Source: JALQTD01 sp965656785
Lineage (GTDB): Bacteria > Bacteroidota > Bacteroidia > Flavobacteriales_D > Sanyastnellaceae
Direction: 5' to 3'
Assembly (NCBI GenBank): GCA_965656785.1
Contig: CBFHLY010000018.1
Span: 9,504-73,503 of the forward strand
Length of the DNA stretch: 64,000 bases
This document shows, one piece after another, positions 31,160 through 43,155 of the stretch. Each line of letters begins with the position of its first letter. Within the stretch, counting starts at the first letter, position 1. Under the pieces are notes generated by a model. The model was given only the letters and a program-made list of their open reading frames with translations, ran no database searches and had not been told where the DNA came from. The translations under genes and the position numbers were made by a program.

Positions 31160-34100
31160 AACTGCACTTCCTCTCGGTCCTCCTCGTCGGAGCCGTGACC
31201 GCTGCTGCCCAAATCCCGGGCGCCACGTGGACCCCACAGCCCGATGGTTCCGCGCTGCTCACGTGGAACGGCGCTGCACCTGAAGCCACGGCCGTCGAAG
31301 GCGGTGTCGTGTACCGCCACCCCGATGCCGTTCCCTTCCTCGAGGCGGGTGCCCCCGACCTGTGCCGGTTCACTACGTCCCTTGCCTTGGAAACCGCTCC
31401 CGGTTGGACGTGGGAAATCGAGGCCGCCGAGTTCGAGGAAACGACCGGCGTGCCCGTCGTGCCGTCCCGAGGAAACCTCTACCGCAACGTCGACCCCTTG
31501 ACGGTGCCTCGCACCGAAGGCGCACCGTATGCGCAACCGGCATTTTGGCCCGCCCAACCCATCGATTTGGGCGCCCTGTTCGCTTGGCGCGGGGCCATCG
31601 GCCAGTCCTTGCACCTCAACCCCGTAGCCTACCGCGCCTCCGACCAAACCACCCGAACCTACACCCACCTCACCGTTCGGTTCACCCCCATCCCCGGACC
31701 CGAGCCGCGCGTCGAAGTGGCGGTGGACCGCATGTTCGCAGCGCTGCACCAACGACGCTTCATCAACGCCTACGCGCCCGATCGCTACGACCAACTCGAT
31801 GAAACCGCGCGCGTTCTCGTGCTTGCGCCCACTGCCTACTTCGAGGCCATCGCCCCGTGGGTGCAATGGAAGCGCGAAAAAGGCCTCCTGGTTGATGTGG
31901 TGGACGTCGCAGAGGCCGGAACCACCGCAGGCCAAATCGCCGCTTACGTGGCCGCCGCCTACACCGAACTTGAATACGGGTACCTCGTGCTCGTCGGGGA
32001 CGAGGATGCGGTCCCGTCCGAATTGGTCGTGAACGGTGGAGGAGCGGGCTACTGCGATCCCTGCTACGGTTACATCGAGGGGGACGATCATTTCCCGGAG
32101 TTGCTCGTGGGGCGCTTTTTGGGCCACAATGCGGCTGAAATCACGTCCATCGTGAACCGGACGCTCGCATACGAGCGGACTCCGGTGATGGACACGGATT
32201 GGTTCAGCCGCGCCATTGCCATCGGGAGTGCCGAAGGAACCGGAATCGGCGATGACGGCCAAAACGATTGGCAGCACAACAACGCCATCAAGGAACAGCT
32301 TTTGGCCTTCACGTACACCGCGGTGCAAGAGCTCTACGATGGAAGCCAAGGCGGCAATTCGCCCAGCGGCGGTCCGACGGCCGATGCGAACGGCTCGCCC
32401 GGGCCCAGTCAATTTGCGGCAGCGGTGAACGCGGGCGCCTCGCTCATCAATTACACGGGGCACGGATCGCACAACAGCATCGCCACGACGGGCTTCACGA
32501 ACAACGACATGGACCTGCTCCACAACGCGGGAATGTGGCCGTATTTCATCATCGTCGGGTGCTGCGTAGGCGATTTCGATGAGGCCACGGGTTCGGGAGA
32601 TTGCTTCGGAGAGGTGTGGAGCAAGCTCGAATCTGAAGGCGAAGCAACGGGCGGCATCGGAGGCGCCTTTTCGAGCGTATTGCAAAGCTGGGCGCCGCCG
32701 ATGGAAGGGCAAGATGAGATGAACGCGCTCATCGCGGAACTCGGTTCGGTGGAAACGGAGCACACCTTCGGGGGCATTCACTTCCACGGCTGCAGCGGAA
32801 TGATCGAAGCTTACGGAACGGGCGGCGAAGAGATGATGGACACCTGGTGCTTGTTCGGCGATCCCACGGCGGTGCTCCGCACGGCGATGCCGGAGCCCTT
32901 GGTGTTGACGCACGACGCGGTGATGCCGCTGGGCGTGAGCAGCATGGACGCATTCTGTCCCGTGGAGGGGGCGCTCGTGGCGGCTACTGTGGAGGGCAAT
33001 TTGCTCGCACGCGGATGGGTGGAAAACGGGGCGGTGAACTTGGTGTTCGATGCTCCGATCAACGAGCCCGTGGAGGTGCTGCTCACGGGAACGGCGTTCA
33101 ACCACTTGCCTTACCAAGCCACCGTTTCCCTGCTCCCTCCTTCAGGACCGTATGTCGTGGACGAATCGGTGGCCTTTACCGATGCCCTCGGTGCAGGACT
33201 CAACAACGCGAATGGCATCCCGGAATCGGGGGAGCACTTGTCGCTGGACGTTGAGGTGACGAACGTGGGCGTGGACACCGCGTTCAACGTGATGGGGACG
33301 ATCGCCACCGCGAATCCGAAGGTCGAATCGTGGAGCGCGGAACCGGCGAGTTTTGGAACACTGGCGCCCGGGGCGTCGGTGGTGGTGGAAGCGGCGTTTG
33401 CAGTGGACCTGTTGCCGGTGGCCTTTGAGGATGGGGAATGGGTGGTGTTCGAATTGGGGCTGGAGGCCGATGGCGGACTTGCCTGGGATGCGGGATTTTC
33501 GGTGGCCGTGCGCGCACCGGAGTGGGCGTGGGGAGGCTGCACCGTGGCGGACGGCGACGATGGGTGGCTGCAGTCGGGGGAAACCGTGGATTGGACGGTG
33601 ATGTTGACCAACGTTGGAGGCGGTGCGGCAGTGAATGCGGTGGTGGATGCGGCAGCATTCAGCGGCCCCGTGACCGTGGTGGACGCGCTGACGAATTGGC
33701 CGGAGTTGGCACCCGGGGCTTCCGCCGAGTTCACGGCTCAGGTGGTGGTGGATTCGGAAGTGCCTGTGGGCAGCGAGCTGATGTGGACGTGGTCGGTGGA
33801 GTCCGGCCCGTATGCCGGGGAGTCCGAGGAATGTTCGGCGGCCATTGATTTGGAAGTGGAAGATTGGGAAGTCGCCGGGGATTGGCCGTGGGAGGCCGAT
33901 GCTGCCGCGCCTTGGTTCGCTACCCAAACCACCGCTTACACCGGAACCACGTCCATGCAAAGTGGCGCCATTGGCGCGAATGCCACGACGGAGTTGTCGC
34001 TGGACGTGGAACTCGTGAACTACGGCGTCATCGAATTCGCCCGCGCGGTCAGCAGCGAAGTGGGGTTTGATTACTTGCGTTTTTACGTCGACGGTGTCCT

Positions 34101-34512
34101 GAAAGGGGAGTGGTCCGGAGAGGTGGCGTGGAGCGAGGAATCGGTGGTGGTGTTTGGCGGGCTGCACACATTGAAATGGGCGTATGAAAAGGACCAAATC
34201 GTGAGCGAGGGAGCCGATGCGGCTTGGGTGGACCAAATCGTCTTGCCCGCCAACGCCACCGTCGTCGGAATCCATGCAACCGAATCCCGTCCCATCCGTT
34301 GGACGCTTCAACCCAATCCCGCCACGTCGCTTGTTACCTGCGGTTCAACGCCCGAATCGAGCACCGTGCGCGTCACCGACGCCCAAGGCCGTTTGGTCCT
34401 CCAACAAACGTTCAGCCCAGGCGCCTCCCGCCAGTGGTCGGTGTCGGACTGGGAACCCGGCGTGTATTGCGTCCAAATGGGTCACCAAACGAAGCGCCTC
34501 ATCGTGCAATGA
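31156..34512 (+). CDS. Gingipain-like C25 cysteine peptidase with T9SS tail
   Basis: This 1118-residue secreted protease of peptidase family C25 starts at ATG 31156 with signal peptide MKLHFLSVLLVGAVTAAAQ. A propeptide-like region (to about 200) precedes the caspase-fold catalytic domain, which has YTGHGS with catalytic His436 and VGCCVGDF with the nucleophile at Cys469 or Cys470. Several Ig-like/CARDB-type beta domains (around 600-930) follow, then a carbohydrate-binding-like segment. A T9SS type A sorting tail ('LQPNPATSLV...LIVQ') ends the protein. Such proteases are exported by T9SS and act on the surface or in the medium. One family member, PorU, is the T9SS sortase, but the ordinary sorting tail here points to a cargo protease. 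Confidence 0.92.
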   Translation: MKLHFLSVLLVGAVTAAAQIPGATWTPQPDGSALLTWNGAAPEATAVEGGVVYRHPDAVPFLEAGAPDLCRFTTSLALETAPGWTWEIEAAEFEETTGVPVVPSRGNLYRNVDPLTVPRTEGAPYAQPAFWPAQPIDLGALFAWRGAIGQSLHLNPVAYRASDQTTRTYTHLTVRFTPIPGPEPRVEVAVDRMFAALHQRRFINAYAPDRYDQLDETARVLVLAPTAYFEAIAPWVQWKREKGLLVDVVDVAEAGTTAGQIAAYVAAAYTELEYGYLVLVGDEDAVPSELVVNGGGAGYCDPCYGYIEGDDHFPELLVGRFLGHNAAEITSIVNRTLAYERTPVMDTDWFSRAIAIGSAEGTGIGDDGQNDWQHNNAIKEQLLAFTYTAVQELYDGSQGGNSPSGGPTADANGSPGPSQFAAAVNAGASLINYTGHGSHNSIATTGFTNNDMDLLHNAGMWPYFIIVGCCVGDFDEATGSGDCFGEVWSKLESEGEATGGIGGAFSSVLQSWAPPMEGQDEMNALIAELGSVETEHTFGGIHFHGCSGMIEAYGTGGEEMMDTWCLFGDPTAVLRTAMPEPLVLTHDAVMPLGVSSMDAFCPVEGALVAATVEGNLLARGWVENGAVNLVFDAPINEPVEVLLTGTAFNHLPYQATVSLLPPSGPYVVDESVAFTDALGAGLNNANGIPESGEHLSLDVEVTNVGVDTAFNVMGTIATANPKVESWSAEPASFGTLAPGASVVVEAAFAVDLLPVAFEDGEWVVFELGLEADGGLAWDAGFSVAVRAPEWAWGGCTVADGDDGWLQSGETVDWTVMLTNVGGGAAVNAVVDAAAFSGPVTVVDALTNWPELAPGASAEFTAQVVVDSEVPVGSELMWTWSVESGPYAGESEECSAAIDLEVEDWEVAGDWPWEADAAAPWFATQTTAYTGTTSMQSGAIGANATTELSLDVELVNYGVIEFARAVSSEVGFDYLRFYVDGVLKGEWSGEVAWSEESVVVFGGLHTLKWAYEKDQIVSEGADAAWVDQIVLPANATVVGIHATESRPIRWTLQPNPATSLVTCGSTPESSTVRVTDAQGRLVLQQTFSPGASRQWSVSDWEPGVYCVQMGHQTKRLIVQ

Positions 34513-34518
34513 GCCGCT

Positions 34519-35253
34519 TCATTTGAATCCCCTTTCTCCCTTGACCTGTTCGTAGGCTTCCTGCACCGCGATGAACTGCTCCCGCGCGGCTTCGCGGTGC
34601 GCTTCACCCAAGTCGCCGACCTTGTCGGGGTGGAACTTGACAGCGAGGCGCCGATACGCCTTCTTTACTTCCGCATCGCTCGCATGGGGCGCGATTTCGA
34701 GGACGGTATACGGATCCGCCTTCAGCCGATAGAAGTGTTCCTCGATGCTCGCGCGGTCTTTGTCGCTGATGCCCAAATACTGGGCGATTTGGCGGATGAT
34801 TTCCACCTCCTTCGTGTGCACCTGCCCATCAGCCTTGGCGATGCCATAGAGGTATTGAAGCAACAGCAGGCGCTTCGGGTGTTCCATGTGGAAGCGAATC
34901 TGCTCCGCCACTTCGCGCAAGGCGAACGGCCGCTTCAACACATCGCGCAGCAACGCAGTCAACTGCTCGGCTTGAGCCCGCCCGAAGTTCTTCACCAAAA
35001 ACTCCTTCACGAAGTCCAACTCCGATCGCATCACGCGGTCGTCCGCCTTCATGACCGCAGCGCTCAACACGATCAATGCGGCAGCGAAATCGCCGGGCTG
35101 GGCCCGGCGATTTGCATGCTGCGCAGGGGGCGCATCGGAAGCGCCACCCATTTCACTGAAGATTTTTCCAAAGGCGAATCCGAGGATGCCACCGATGGGC
35201 CCGCCGAACGCCCAACCAAGCGCTCCGCCAATCCAAGGTCCGTACTTGCTCAT
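34519..35253 (-). CDS. TerB and J-domain protein (DjlA-like)
   Basis: This 244-residue protein has a glycine-rich hydrophobic N-terminus (8-32, possibly a membrane anchor), a TerB/tellurite-resistance-like helical domain (about 55-165) and a C-terminal J domain (180-240) with the essential HPD tripeptide at 208-210. This is the DjlA architecture; DjlA recruits and stimulates DnaK at the inner membrane. Its ATG overlaps the htpG stop by four bases, making it the second gene of a chaperone operon. An Hsp90 and a J-protein made from coupled cistrons suggests a shared client pathway. Confidence 0.92.
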   Translation of the reverse strand: MSKYGPWIGGALGWAFGGPIGGILGFAFGKIFSEMGGASDAPPAQHANRRAQPGDFAAALIVLSAAVMKADDRVMRSELDFVKEFLVKNFGRAQAEQLTALLRDVLKRPFALREVAEQIRFHMEHPKRLLLLQYLYGIAKADGQVHTKEVEIIRQIAQYLGISDKDRASIEEHFYRLKADPYTVLEIAPHASDAEVKKAYRRLAVKFHPDKVGDLGEAHREAAREQFIAVQEAYEQVKGERGFK

Positions 35254-37148
35254 GCCAGTTCTTCGTAGCCGGAAGCGATGAAGGCCGTCAATTCCTCTCC
35301 TTCGAGCAGGCCTTGCGACAACCGGGCGAGGTCCGCCGCACGCTTCGCAATCCGCGACTTCTCGCTGTCTTCGCTCGCGTTGAGCAATTTCTGGGCGAGG
35401 GGGTGGTTCGCATTGATGGCCACGTCGTAGCTGTCGGGCAGGGAACCGAACATTTGGAAGCCACCGCCACCGACGGCCTGTTGCTCCTTCATCCGGCGCA
35501 TGAATTCGCTGCGCGTGATGGTAATCGGAGCGGCTGTGGGCGACATCGGAACAAATTTCACCTTGTACTGGTCGTTCGGGAAGGCTCCCTCAATCAGCGG
35601 CTTCAACGCGTTCTCCTGTTCCTCGTTCAAGGCGCTCGTGGATGCTTCGTCCGTTTCGATCAAGGCGTCCACCACATCGGAGTCCACGCGCTTGAATTGG
35701 ATGTCCGAGAATTCCTGTTCGAGCTTCTGCAGGACGTGTGCGGCGAGCGGCCCTTCCATGAGCAGCACCTTGTAACCGCGTTCGATGGCCGGCTGAACGA
35801 AGCCGTGCTGGGCCTTGGCATCGGACGTGTAAGGGAGGACGATTTTGCCGTTTTTGTCCTTTTGCACCTCGCTCACGGCGGCGATGAGCTCCTCGTAGGT
35901 TTGGCAAGCGCCGGTCGTGTCCTTGAACAAGAGGAACTTCTTCGAGCGCTCCATGAATTTGTCGTCGGTGAGCTGACCGTATTCAATGAAGATGCGCAAA
36001 TCGTCCCATTGGGCGGCAAACGATTCCCGGTCTTGCTTGAACATGCTCGCAAGCTTGTCCGCCACTTTCTTTGAGATGTGACTCGAAATCTTCTTGACGT
36101 TCGCATCCTCTTGGAGGTAGGAGCGGGAGACGTTGAGCGGAATGTCCGGCGAGTCGATGACCCCGTGCAATAAGGTCAAGAAGTCCGGAACGATGTTTTC
36201 GACGTTGTCGGTGATGAAGACCTGGTTCGAGTAGAGGTGGATTTTGTCCCGGCGAAGCTCCATTTCCTTCTTCAACTGGGGGAAATACAGGATGCCCGTG
36301 AGGTTGAAGGGGTAGTCCACGTTGAGGTGGATGTGGAACAGCGGGTCCTCGAAATTCATCGGGTAGAGGTCGCGGTAGAATTCCGCGTAGTCCTCGTCCG
36401 TGAGGTCCGCCGGAGTGCGCGTCCAAAGCGGCGTGGTCTTGTTGATGACGTTGGGCACTTCCACGTCCACTTGCTTGACGTTGCCGTCCTCGTCCTGTTC
36501 GCCGCTGGGGTCGTCTTGTTGGATGGTTTTCGTGCCAAACACGATTTCCTCCGGCATGAACTTGCAGTACTTGTTCAAGATGCCGGCAATCCGATCCTCT
36601 TCGAGGAATTCCTTTGAATCCTCGTGGATGTGCAAGACGATGTCGGTTCCGGCCTCGTCGCGGGTTGCGGGCTCGAGCGTGAATTCCGGTGATCCGTCGC
36701 AGCTCCACTTGACCGCTTCGCTGCCTTCGCGCTGGCTCAAGCTGATGATGTCGACCCGCTCGGACACCATGAACGCCGAGTAGAAGCCGAGACCGAAATG
36801 ACCGATGATGGCGGTTTTTGCCTCTTCGCCTTGGTACTTGTCGAGGAATTCGGATGCGCCCGAGAACGCGATTTGGTTGATGTACTTCTCGATTTCTTCG
36901 CCCGTCATGCCGATGCCGCGGTCCTTGATGGTCAAGGTGTTCGCTTCCTCGTTGATGACTACCGCGACTTGTGGGTTGCCCTCGACCGCAGCGATTTCGC
37001 CGAGTTTGGCCAGCGTCCGGCGCTTTTGGGTCGCGTCGACTGCGTTGGAGACAAGTTCCCTCAAGAAGATCTCATGGTCGCTGTAGAGAAACTTCTTGAT
37101 GATCGGAAAGATGTTTTCCGTCTGTACGTTGATGGTTCCTTTTTGCAT
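35250..37148 (-). CDS. htpG: Molecular chaperone HtpG (Hsp90)
   Basis: This bacterial Hsp90 has 632 residues. The N-terminal GHKL ATPase domain is clear: 'LRELVSNAVDA' (E-x2-S-N), 'DRGIGM', 'IGHFGLGFYSAFMV'; middle and dimerisation domains follow with normal length. An acidic charged loop ('DDPSGEQDEDGNVKQVDVEVP') sits between N and middle domains, longer than in E. coli, as seen in other Bacteroidota. ATG 37148 gives the standard MQKGTINVQTEN start; the extended frame to 37193 adds unrelated residues. TGACA/TGTCA inverted repeats lie upstream and could be heat-shock operators. Confidence 0.97.
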   Translation of the reverse strand: MQKGTINVQTENIFPIIKKFLYSDHEIFLRELVSNAVDATQKRRTLAKLGEIAAVEGNPQVAVVINEEANTLTIKDRGIGMTGEEIEKYINQIAFSGASEFLDKYQGEEAKTAIIGHFGLGFYSAFMVSERVDIISLSQREGSEAVKWSCDGSPEFTLEPATRDEAGTDIVLHIHEDSKEFLEEDRIAGILNKYCKFMPEEIVFGTKTIQQDDPSGEQDEDGNVKQVDVEVPNVINKTTPLWTRTPADLTDEDYAEFYRDLYPMNFEDPLFHIHLNVDYPFNLTGILYFPQLKKEMELRRDKIHLYSNQVFITDNVENIVPDFLTLLHGVIDSPDIPLNVSRSYLQEDANVKKISSHISKKVADKLASMFKQDRESFAAQWDDLRIFIEYGQLTDDKFMERSKKFLLFKDTTGACQTYEELIAAVSEVQKDKNGKIVLPYTSDAKAQHGFVQPAIERGYKVLLMEGPLAAHVLQKLEQEFSDIQFKRVDSDVVDALIETDEASTSALNEEQENALKPLIEGAFPNDQYKVKFVPMSPTAAPITITRSEFMRRMKEQQAVGGGGFQMFGSLPDSYDVAINANHPLAQKLLNASEDSEKSRIAKRAADLARLSQGLLEGEELTAFIASGYEELA

Positions 37149-37202
37149 CGTGGTTTCGATTGATCGCCCGCGATGGGGCAAGGACCGCGCCACGGCGCAA
37201 AT

Positions 37203-37230
37203 CCTGACAGGGATGCGACAGGATGTCAGG
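37203..37230. promoter_or_regulatory. Inverted repeat upstream of htpG, candidate stress operator
   Basis: CCTGACA (37203-37209) and TGTCAGG (37224-37230) form a perfect 7-base inverted repeat around a 14-base centre that itself holds a further GACAGG copy. A smaller palindrome, GTCAAACTGAC, sits at 37247-37257. These TGACA/TGTCA half-sites lie 55-110 bases upstream of the htpG start, in a 121-base gap. Confidence 0.45.
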
Positions 37231-37269
37231 CGAGCAGGAAGGACGGGTCAAACTGACGGCAGGGGAGCG

Positions 37270-37959
37270 TCAGAAGTTCGGGCGGAGCAGGGATTTGGCG
37301 TAGTAGTCGTCCAGCACTTTCACCACTTCCTCGGGCGAATCCACGAGGTGCAACAATTCCGGGTCGTGCTCGGAAATCGTGCGGTAATCCTCCCACAAGG
37401 TCTTGCGAATCCAGTCCATGAGGCCGGCCCAAAACGACGAATCGTACAGCATGATCGGCACCGGATCCACCTTCTTCGTCTGCACGAGCGTCAAGGCTTC
37501 GAACAACTCGTCGAGGGTACCGAAGCCTCCGGGCATCACCACAAACCCCTGGCTGTACTTGACGAACATGACCTTGCGCACGAAGAAGTAATCGAAATCG
37601 ATGCTCTTGTCGCGATCGATGTACGGGTTGTTGTGCTGCTCGAACGGGAGTTCGATGTTCAGGCCGACCGACGTTCCGCCCATGTCATGCGCTCCGCGGT
37701 TTCCCGCCTCCATGACGCCCGGTCCACCGCCTGTGATGACGCCGTAACCGCGCTCTGCGAGTGCCCGTCCGACCGCCCGCGACGCGTTGTAAACGGGAGA
37801 ATCCTCCTTCATCCGCGCACTTCCGTAGATGGAAATGCACGGCCCGATTCGCTGCAGGGTTTCGAAGCCTTGCACGAATTCGCCCATGATTTTAAAAATG
37901 GACCAAGCGTCGTTCGTCTTGCTCTCGTTCCAGTCGCGTTGTTTGAATGCTTTTGCCAT
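37270..37959 (-). CDS. LOG-family protein (TIGR00730)
   Basis: This 229-residue Rossmann-like protein of the LOG family includes cytokinin-activating phosphoribohydrolases. It shows the nucleotide-binding GSARM (46-50), 'TGGGPGVMEAGNRGA' (77-90) and the signature PGGFGTLDE (143-151), which supplies the catalytic Arg/Glu environment. Length and motif spacing match TIGR00730 members. In bacteria the likely reaction is hydrolysis of nucleoside 5'-monophosphates to base and ribose 5-phosphate. ATG 37959 is chosen over 38004, which would overlap uvrA. It follows uvrA by 35 bases on the same strand and probably shares its transcript. Confidence 0.92.
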   Translation of the reverse strand: MAKAFKQRDWNESKTNDAWSIFKIMGEFVQGFETLQRIGPCISIYGSARMKEDSPVYNASRAVGRALAERGYGVITGGGPGVMEAGNRGAHDMGGTSVGLNIELPFEQHNNPYIDRDKSIDFDYFFVRKVMFVKYSQGFVVMPGGFGTLDELFEALTLVQTKKVDPVPIMLYDSSFWAGLMDWIRKTLWEDYRTISEHDPELLHLVDSPEEVVKVLDDYYAKSLLRPNF

Positions 37960-37994
37960 GATGCTGCGTTTTCGCCTCGTTGCCGAAGAAGGGC

Positions 37995-40862
<2,868 letters not shown>

Positions 40863-40864
40863 GT

Positions 40865-42340
40865 TCAGTTCGATTCTCCGTCACTAACCGATGGGAGGCG
40901 CCGAATGTTCCAACCGAGCGCAGCCACCGTCAACGTGGTCAATGGGCTGATCCAATTGAACACGCAGTAGGGGAGGTAAGCAAATGTGGAGATGCCCAGG
41001 ATCCCGCTTTGTGCCACACCGCACGTGTTCCAAGGGATGAGGACGCTGGTCACCGTTCCCGCATCCTCGAGGGTGCGCGACAGGTTTTCGGGGGCCAATC
41101 CTTGCTCCTCGTAAGCGGCCTTGTACATGTTGCCGGGCACGACGATGGCCAGGTATTGGTCAGAGGCCAATACGTTGAAGGCCAAACACGTACCAGCCGT
41201 TCGCGAAATCAGTCCGAAAGTGGATGTCACGCCGCTCAACAGCGATTCCGTGATGCGCCGCAACATGCCCGTAGCTTCCATCGTGGCACCGAAAACCATC
41301 GCGCAGAGGATGAGCCAAACCGTGTTGAGCATGCCGGCCATGCCGCCACTGCTCAGCAGCTCATCGGCGAGGGCATCCCCGGTCTCCACCGCAACGTCCA
41401 CCGACATCGCTTGGAAAACGGTCCGGTAAGCGGCGCCCCAGCGGGTGGTCGCCCCACCGGCCTCTCCGATGGACCGGACCAACTCCGGTTGAAACACGAC
41501 TGCGGTCAACGCCCCGAGCAGCACGCCGATGAACAACGCAGGAGCGGCAGCGACCTTCCGGGCGATGAGCACAATGACCGCTACCGGCGCAATGAACAAT
41601 CCCGGGTGGATGTTGAAGGCCTGCTCGACCGCCACGCCGAATCCCGCGCCCAGGTCCACTTCGGAACCCACCGCTTGGGCACCGCCACCCAATCCAGCAA
41701 CGAGGAACACGGCCAGCGCAAGGGCGATGCTGGGAACCGTGGTGTAGAGCATGTACCGGATGTGGGTGAACAAGTCGCTTCCCGCCACGGCAGGGGCGAT
41801 GTTCGTGGTGTCGCTCAGCGGCGACATTTTGTCTCCAAAGTACGCGCCGGATATGATGGCTCCAGCCACCCAACCGTCGTGGAGTCCGAGCGCTTGGCCG
41901 ATGCCCATCAAGGCAATCCCGACGGTCCCCACCGTGCCCCAAGAGGATCCCGTTGCCAGTGACAGCACCGCACAAATGATGCATGCAGCGAACAGGAAGA
42001 TGCCAGGCTCAAGGATTTGCAACCCGTAATGGATGAACGCCGGAATGATGCCAGCAATGAGCCATGTTCCGGACAGCGCACCGATGAGGAGCAAGATGAG
42101 GAGGGCTTCGCTCGTGGAGGCGATGGTGGAACCGATGCGGTCCGAAATGGACTTCCACGTGGTGCCGTGCGCCAGTCCGATGCTCCCGGCTACAAAGGCG
42201 GCAACCAGCATCGCGATTTGGTTCGAACCGTAAGAACTGTCCTCGCCGAAAAGGGCCACGTCCGCAGCGAGCAGACCGATGAGCACCACCACCGGGACGA
42301 GCGCCCAACCGATGGGAATGCGCTGCGCAGCGCCGTTCAT
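40865..42340 (-). CDS. nhaC: Na+/H+ antiporter NhaC family
   Basis: This 491-residue polytopic membrane protein belongs to the NhaC/ion transporter superfamily, exchanging sodium for protons. About eleven hydrophobic segments are evident. Recognisable blocks are 'ALVPVVVLIGLL', 'LATGSSWGTVGTVGIALMGIG', 'GAYFGDKMSPLSDTTNIAPAVAGSDLFTH' and 'LASDQYLAIVVPGNMYK'. The conserved GDK(M/L)SPLSDTTN motif contains the polar residues implicated in transport. Its ATG overlaps the yajC stop (TGATG) and its stop is two bases from uvrA, placing it in an operon spanning secretion, ion homeostasis and DNA repair. Confidence 0.93.
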   Translation of the reverse strand: MNGAAQRIPIGWALVPVVVLIGLLAADVALFGEDSSYGSNQIAMLVAAFVAGSIGLAHGTTWKSISDRIGSTIASTSEALLILLLIGALSGTWLIAGIIPAFIHYGLQILEPGIFLFAACIICAVLSLATGSSWGTVGTVGIALMGIGQALGLHDGWVAGAIISGAYFGDKMSPLSDTTNIAPAVAGSDLFTHIRYMLYTTVPSIALALAVFLVAGLGGGAQAVGSEVDLGAGFGVAVEQAFNIHPGLFIAPVAVIVLIARKVAAAPALFIGVLLGALTAVVFQPELVRSIGEAGGATTRWGAAYRTVFQAMSVDVAVETGDALADELLSSGGMAGMLNTVWLILCAMVFGATMEATGMLRRITESLLSGVTSTFGLISRTAGTCLAFNVLASDQYLAIVVPGNMYKAAYEEQGLAPENLSRTLEDAGTVTSVLIPWNTCGVAQSGILGISTFAYLPYCVFNWISPLTTLTVAALGWNIRRLPSVSDGESN

Positions 42341-42660
42341 CAGGCGTTCGCTTGCAGGTCCTGTTCTGACGCCTGGCCCGAGGGATTCAGGGCGGAACGT
42401 TCCACCCGAATTTTCCCGCTCTCCACTTCGAGCAATACGTTCGTTTCCTTCACTTCTTTGATGCGCCCGTGCAGGCCTCCGATGGTAACCACGCGGTCAC
42501 CCACTTGGATGTTGTCGCGAAATTGCTTCGCCTCGCGCTGCCGCTTCATTTGGGGGCGGATCATGAAGAACCACATGACGAGGAACATCCCGCCGATGAC
42601 GATGAAGAAGCTGTAGTCGCCTTGTGGGGCCGCTTGGGCCAAAACAGTCAGTTGAATCAT
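42340..42660 (-). CDS. yajC: Preprotein translocase subunit YajC
   Basis: YajC is the small accessory subunit of the SecDF-YajC complex. The 106-residue protein has one N-terminal transmembrane helix (about 16-34) followed by the typical 'IRPQMKRQREAKQFRDNIQVGDRVVTIGGLHGRI' domain, then a short Gln/Asn-rich tail. The length is normal. A TAACTTCG promoter box lies within the 15-base gap behind DUF1573, so it may be expressed both from that promoter and by read-through. Synteny with nusB and DUF1573 is usual in Bacteroidota. Confidence 0.95.
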   Translation of the reverse strand: MIQLTVLAQAAPQGDYSFFIVIGGMFLVMWFFMIRPQMKRQREAKQFRDNIQVGDRVVTIGGLHGRIKEVKETNVLLEVESGKIRVERSALNPSGQASEQDLQANA

Positions 42661-42665
42661 GGCGG

Positions 42666-42673
42666 CGAAGTTA
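42666..42673 (-). promoter_or_regulatory. -7 box for yajC
   Basis: The minus strand reads TAACTTCG, five bases before the yajC ATG, filling the short gap after the DUF1573 gene. Confidence 0.42.
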
Positions 42674-42675
42674 GT

Positions 42676-43155
42676 TCAATGGCGGCGGATGGGCATCGCA
42701 GCAGGCTCTGAAGTTCCCTCCGGAGCCAAGATGAATCCATCCAACACCAAATGCACCACCGAGGGTTCTCCGTTGGTCACCACGGTGACGCGCTTGTCCA
42801 CCTTGCCGCTCCAGCCTCGGGTGTTGAACGTCACGTCGATGGTGCCGCCGTCCCCCGGTGCGATGAGCTCTCGGGGCCAGTCTTGCGGCACGGTGCACCC
42901 GCATCCCGAGTTCACATCCGCAATGGCCAAGGGGGCTGAACCCGCGTTCTTGAAGGCGAACGTGTGCGCCACCACCGCGCCCTCCGCCACCGTATCGTAA
43001 TTGAACACGGCTGCTTCCGGGGCAAAAACCGCCACATCCGGGGTGGACACGTTTTCCCGGGCACCCGTTGCGGGGATTTGAATGAGGCGGGTATCCACTT
43101 CCGGCTCGTTGCAAGCCACCACCGCCAAGGCACAAAACGCGATCCAGTGCTTCAT
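42676..43155 (-). CDS. DUF1573 lipoprotein
   Basis: This 159-residue lipoprotein has a signal ending in V-V-A-C (Cys15). The mature part is one Ig-like DUF1573 domain: 'FNYDTVAEGAVVAHTFAFKNAGSAPLAIADVNSGCGC...FNTRGWSGKVDKRVTVVTN'. The Cys-Gly-Cys after 'VNS' is characteristic. It is co-transcribed with nusB (TGATG overlap) and followed by yajC, the common Bacteroidota order. The function of DUF1573 is unknown; periplasmic location is inferred from the lipobox. Confidence 0.92.
   Translation of the reverse strand: MKHWIAFCALAVVACNEPEVDTRLIQIPATGARENVSTPDVAVFAPEAAVFNYDTVAEGAVVAHTFAFKNAGSAPLAIADVNSGCGCTVPQDWPRELIAPGDGGTIDVTFNTRGWSGKVDKRVTVVTNGEPSVVHLVLDGFILAPEGTSEPAAMPIRRH

Noticed and set aside
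31096..33117. 673-codon minus-strand frame opposite the C25 peptidase
   Set aside because: It is antisense to the catalytic domain of the peptidase; composition is typical of a shadow frame.
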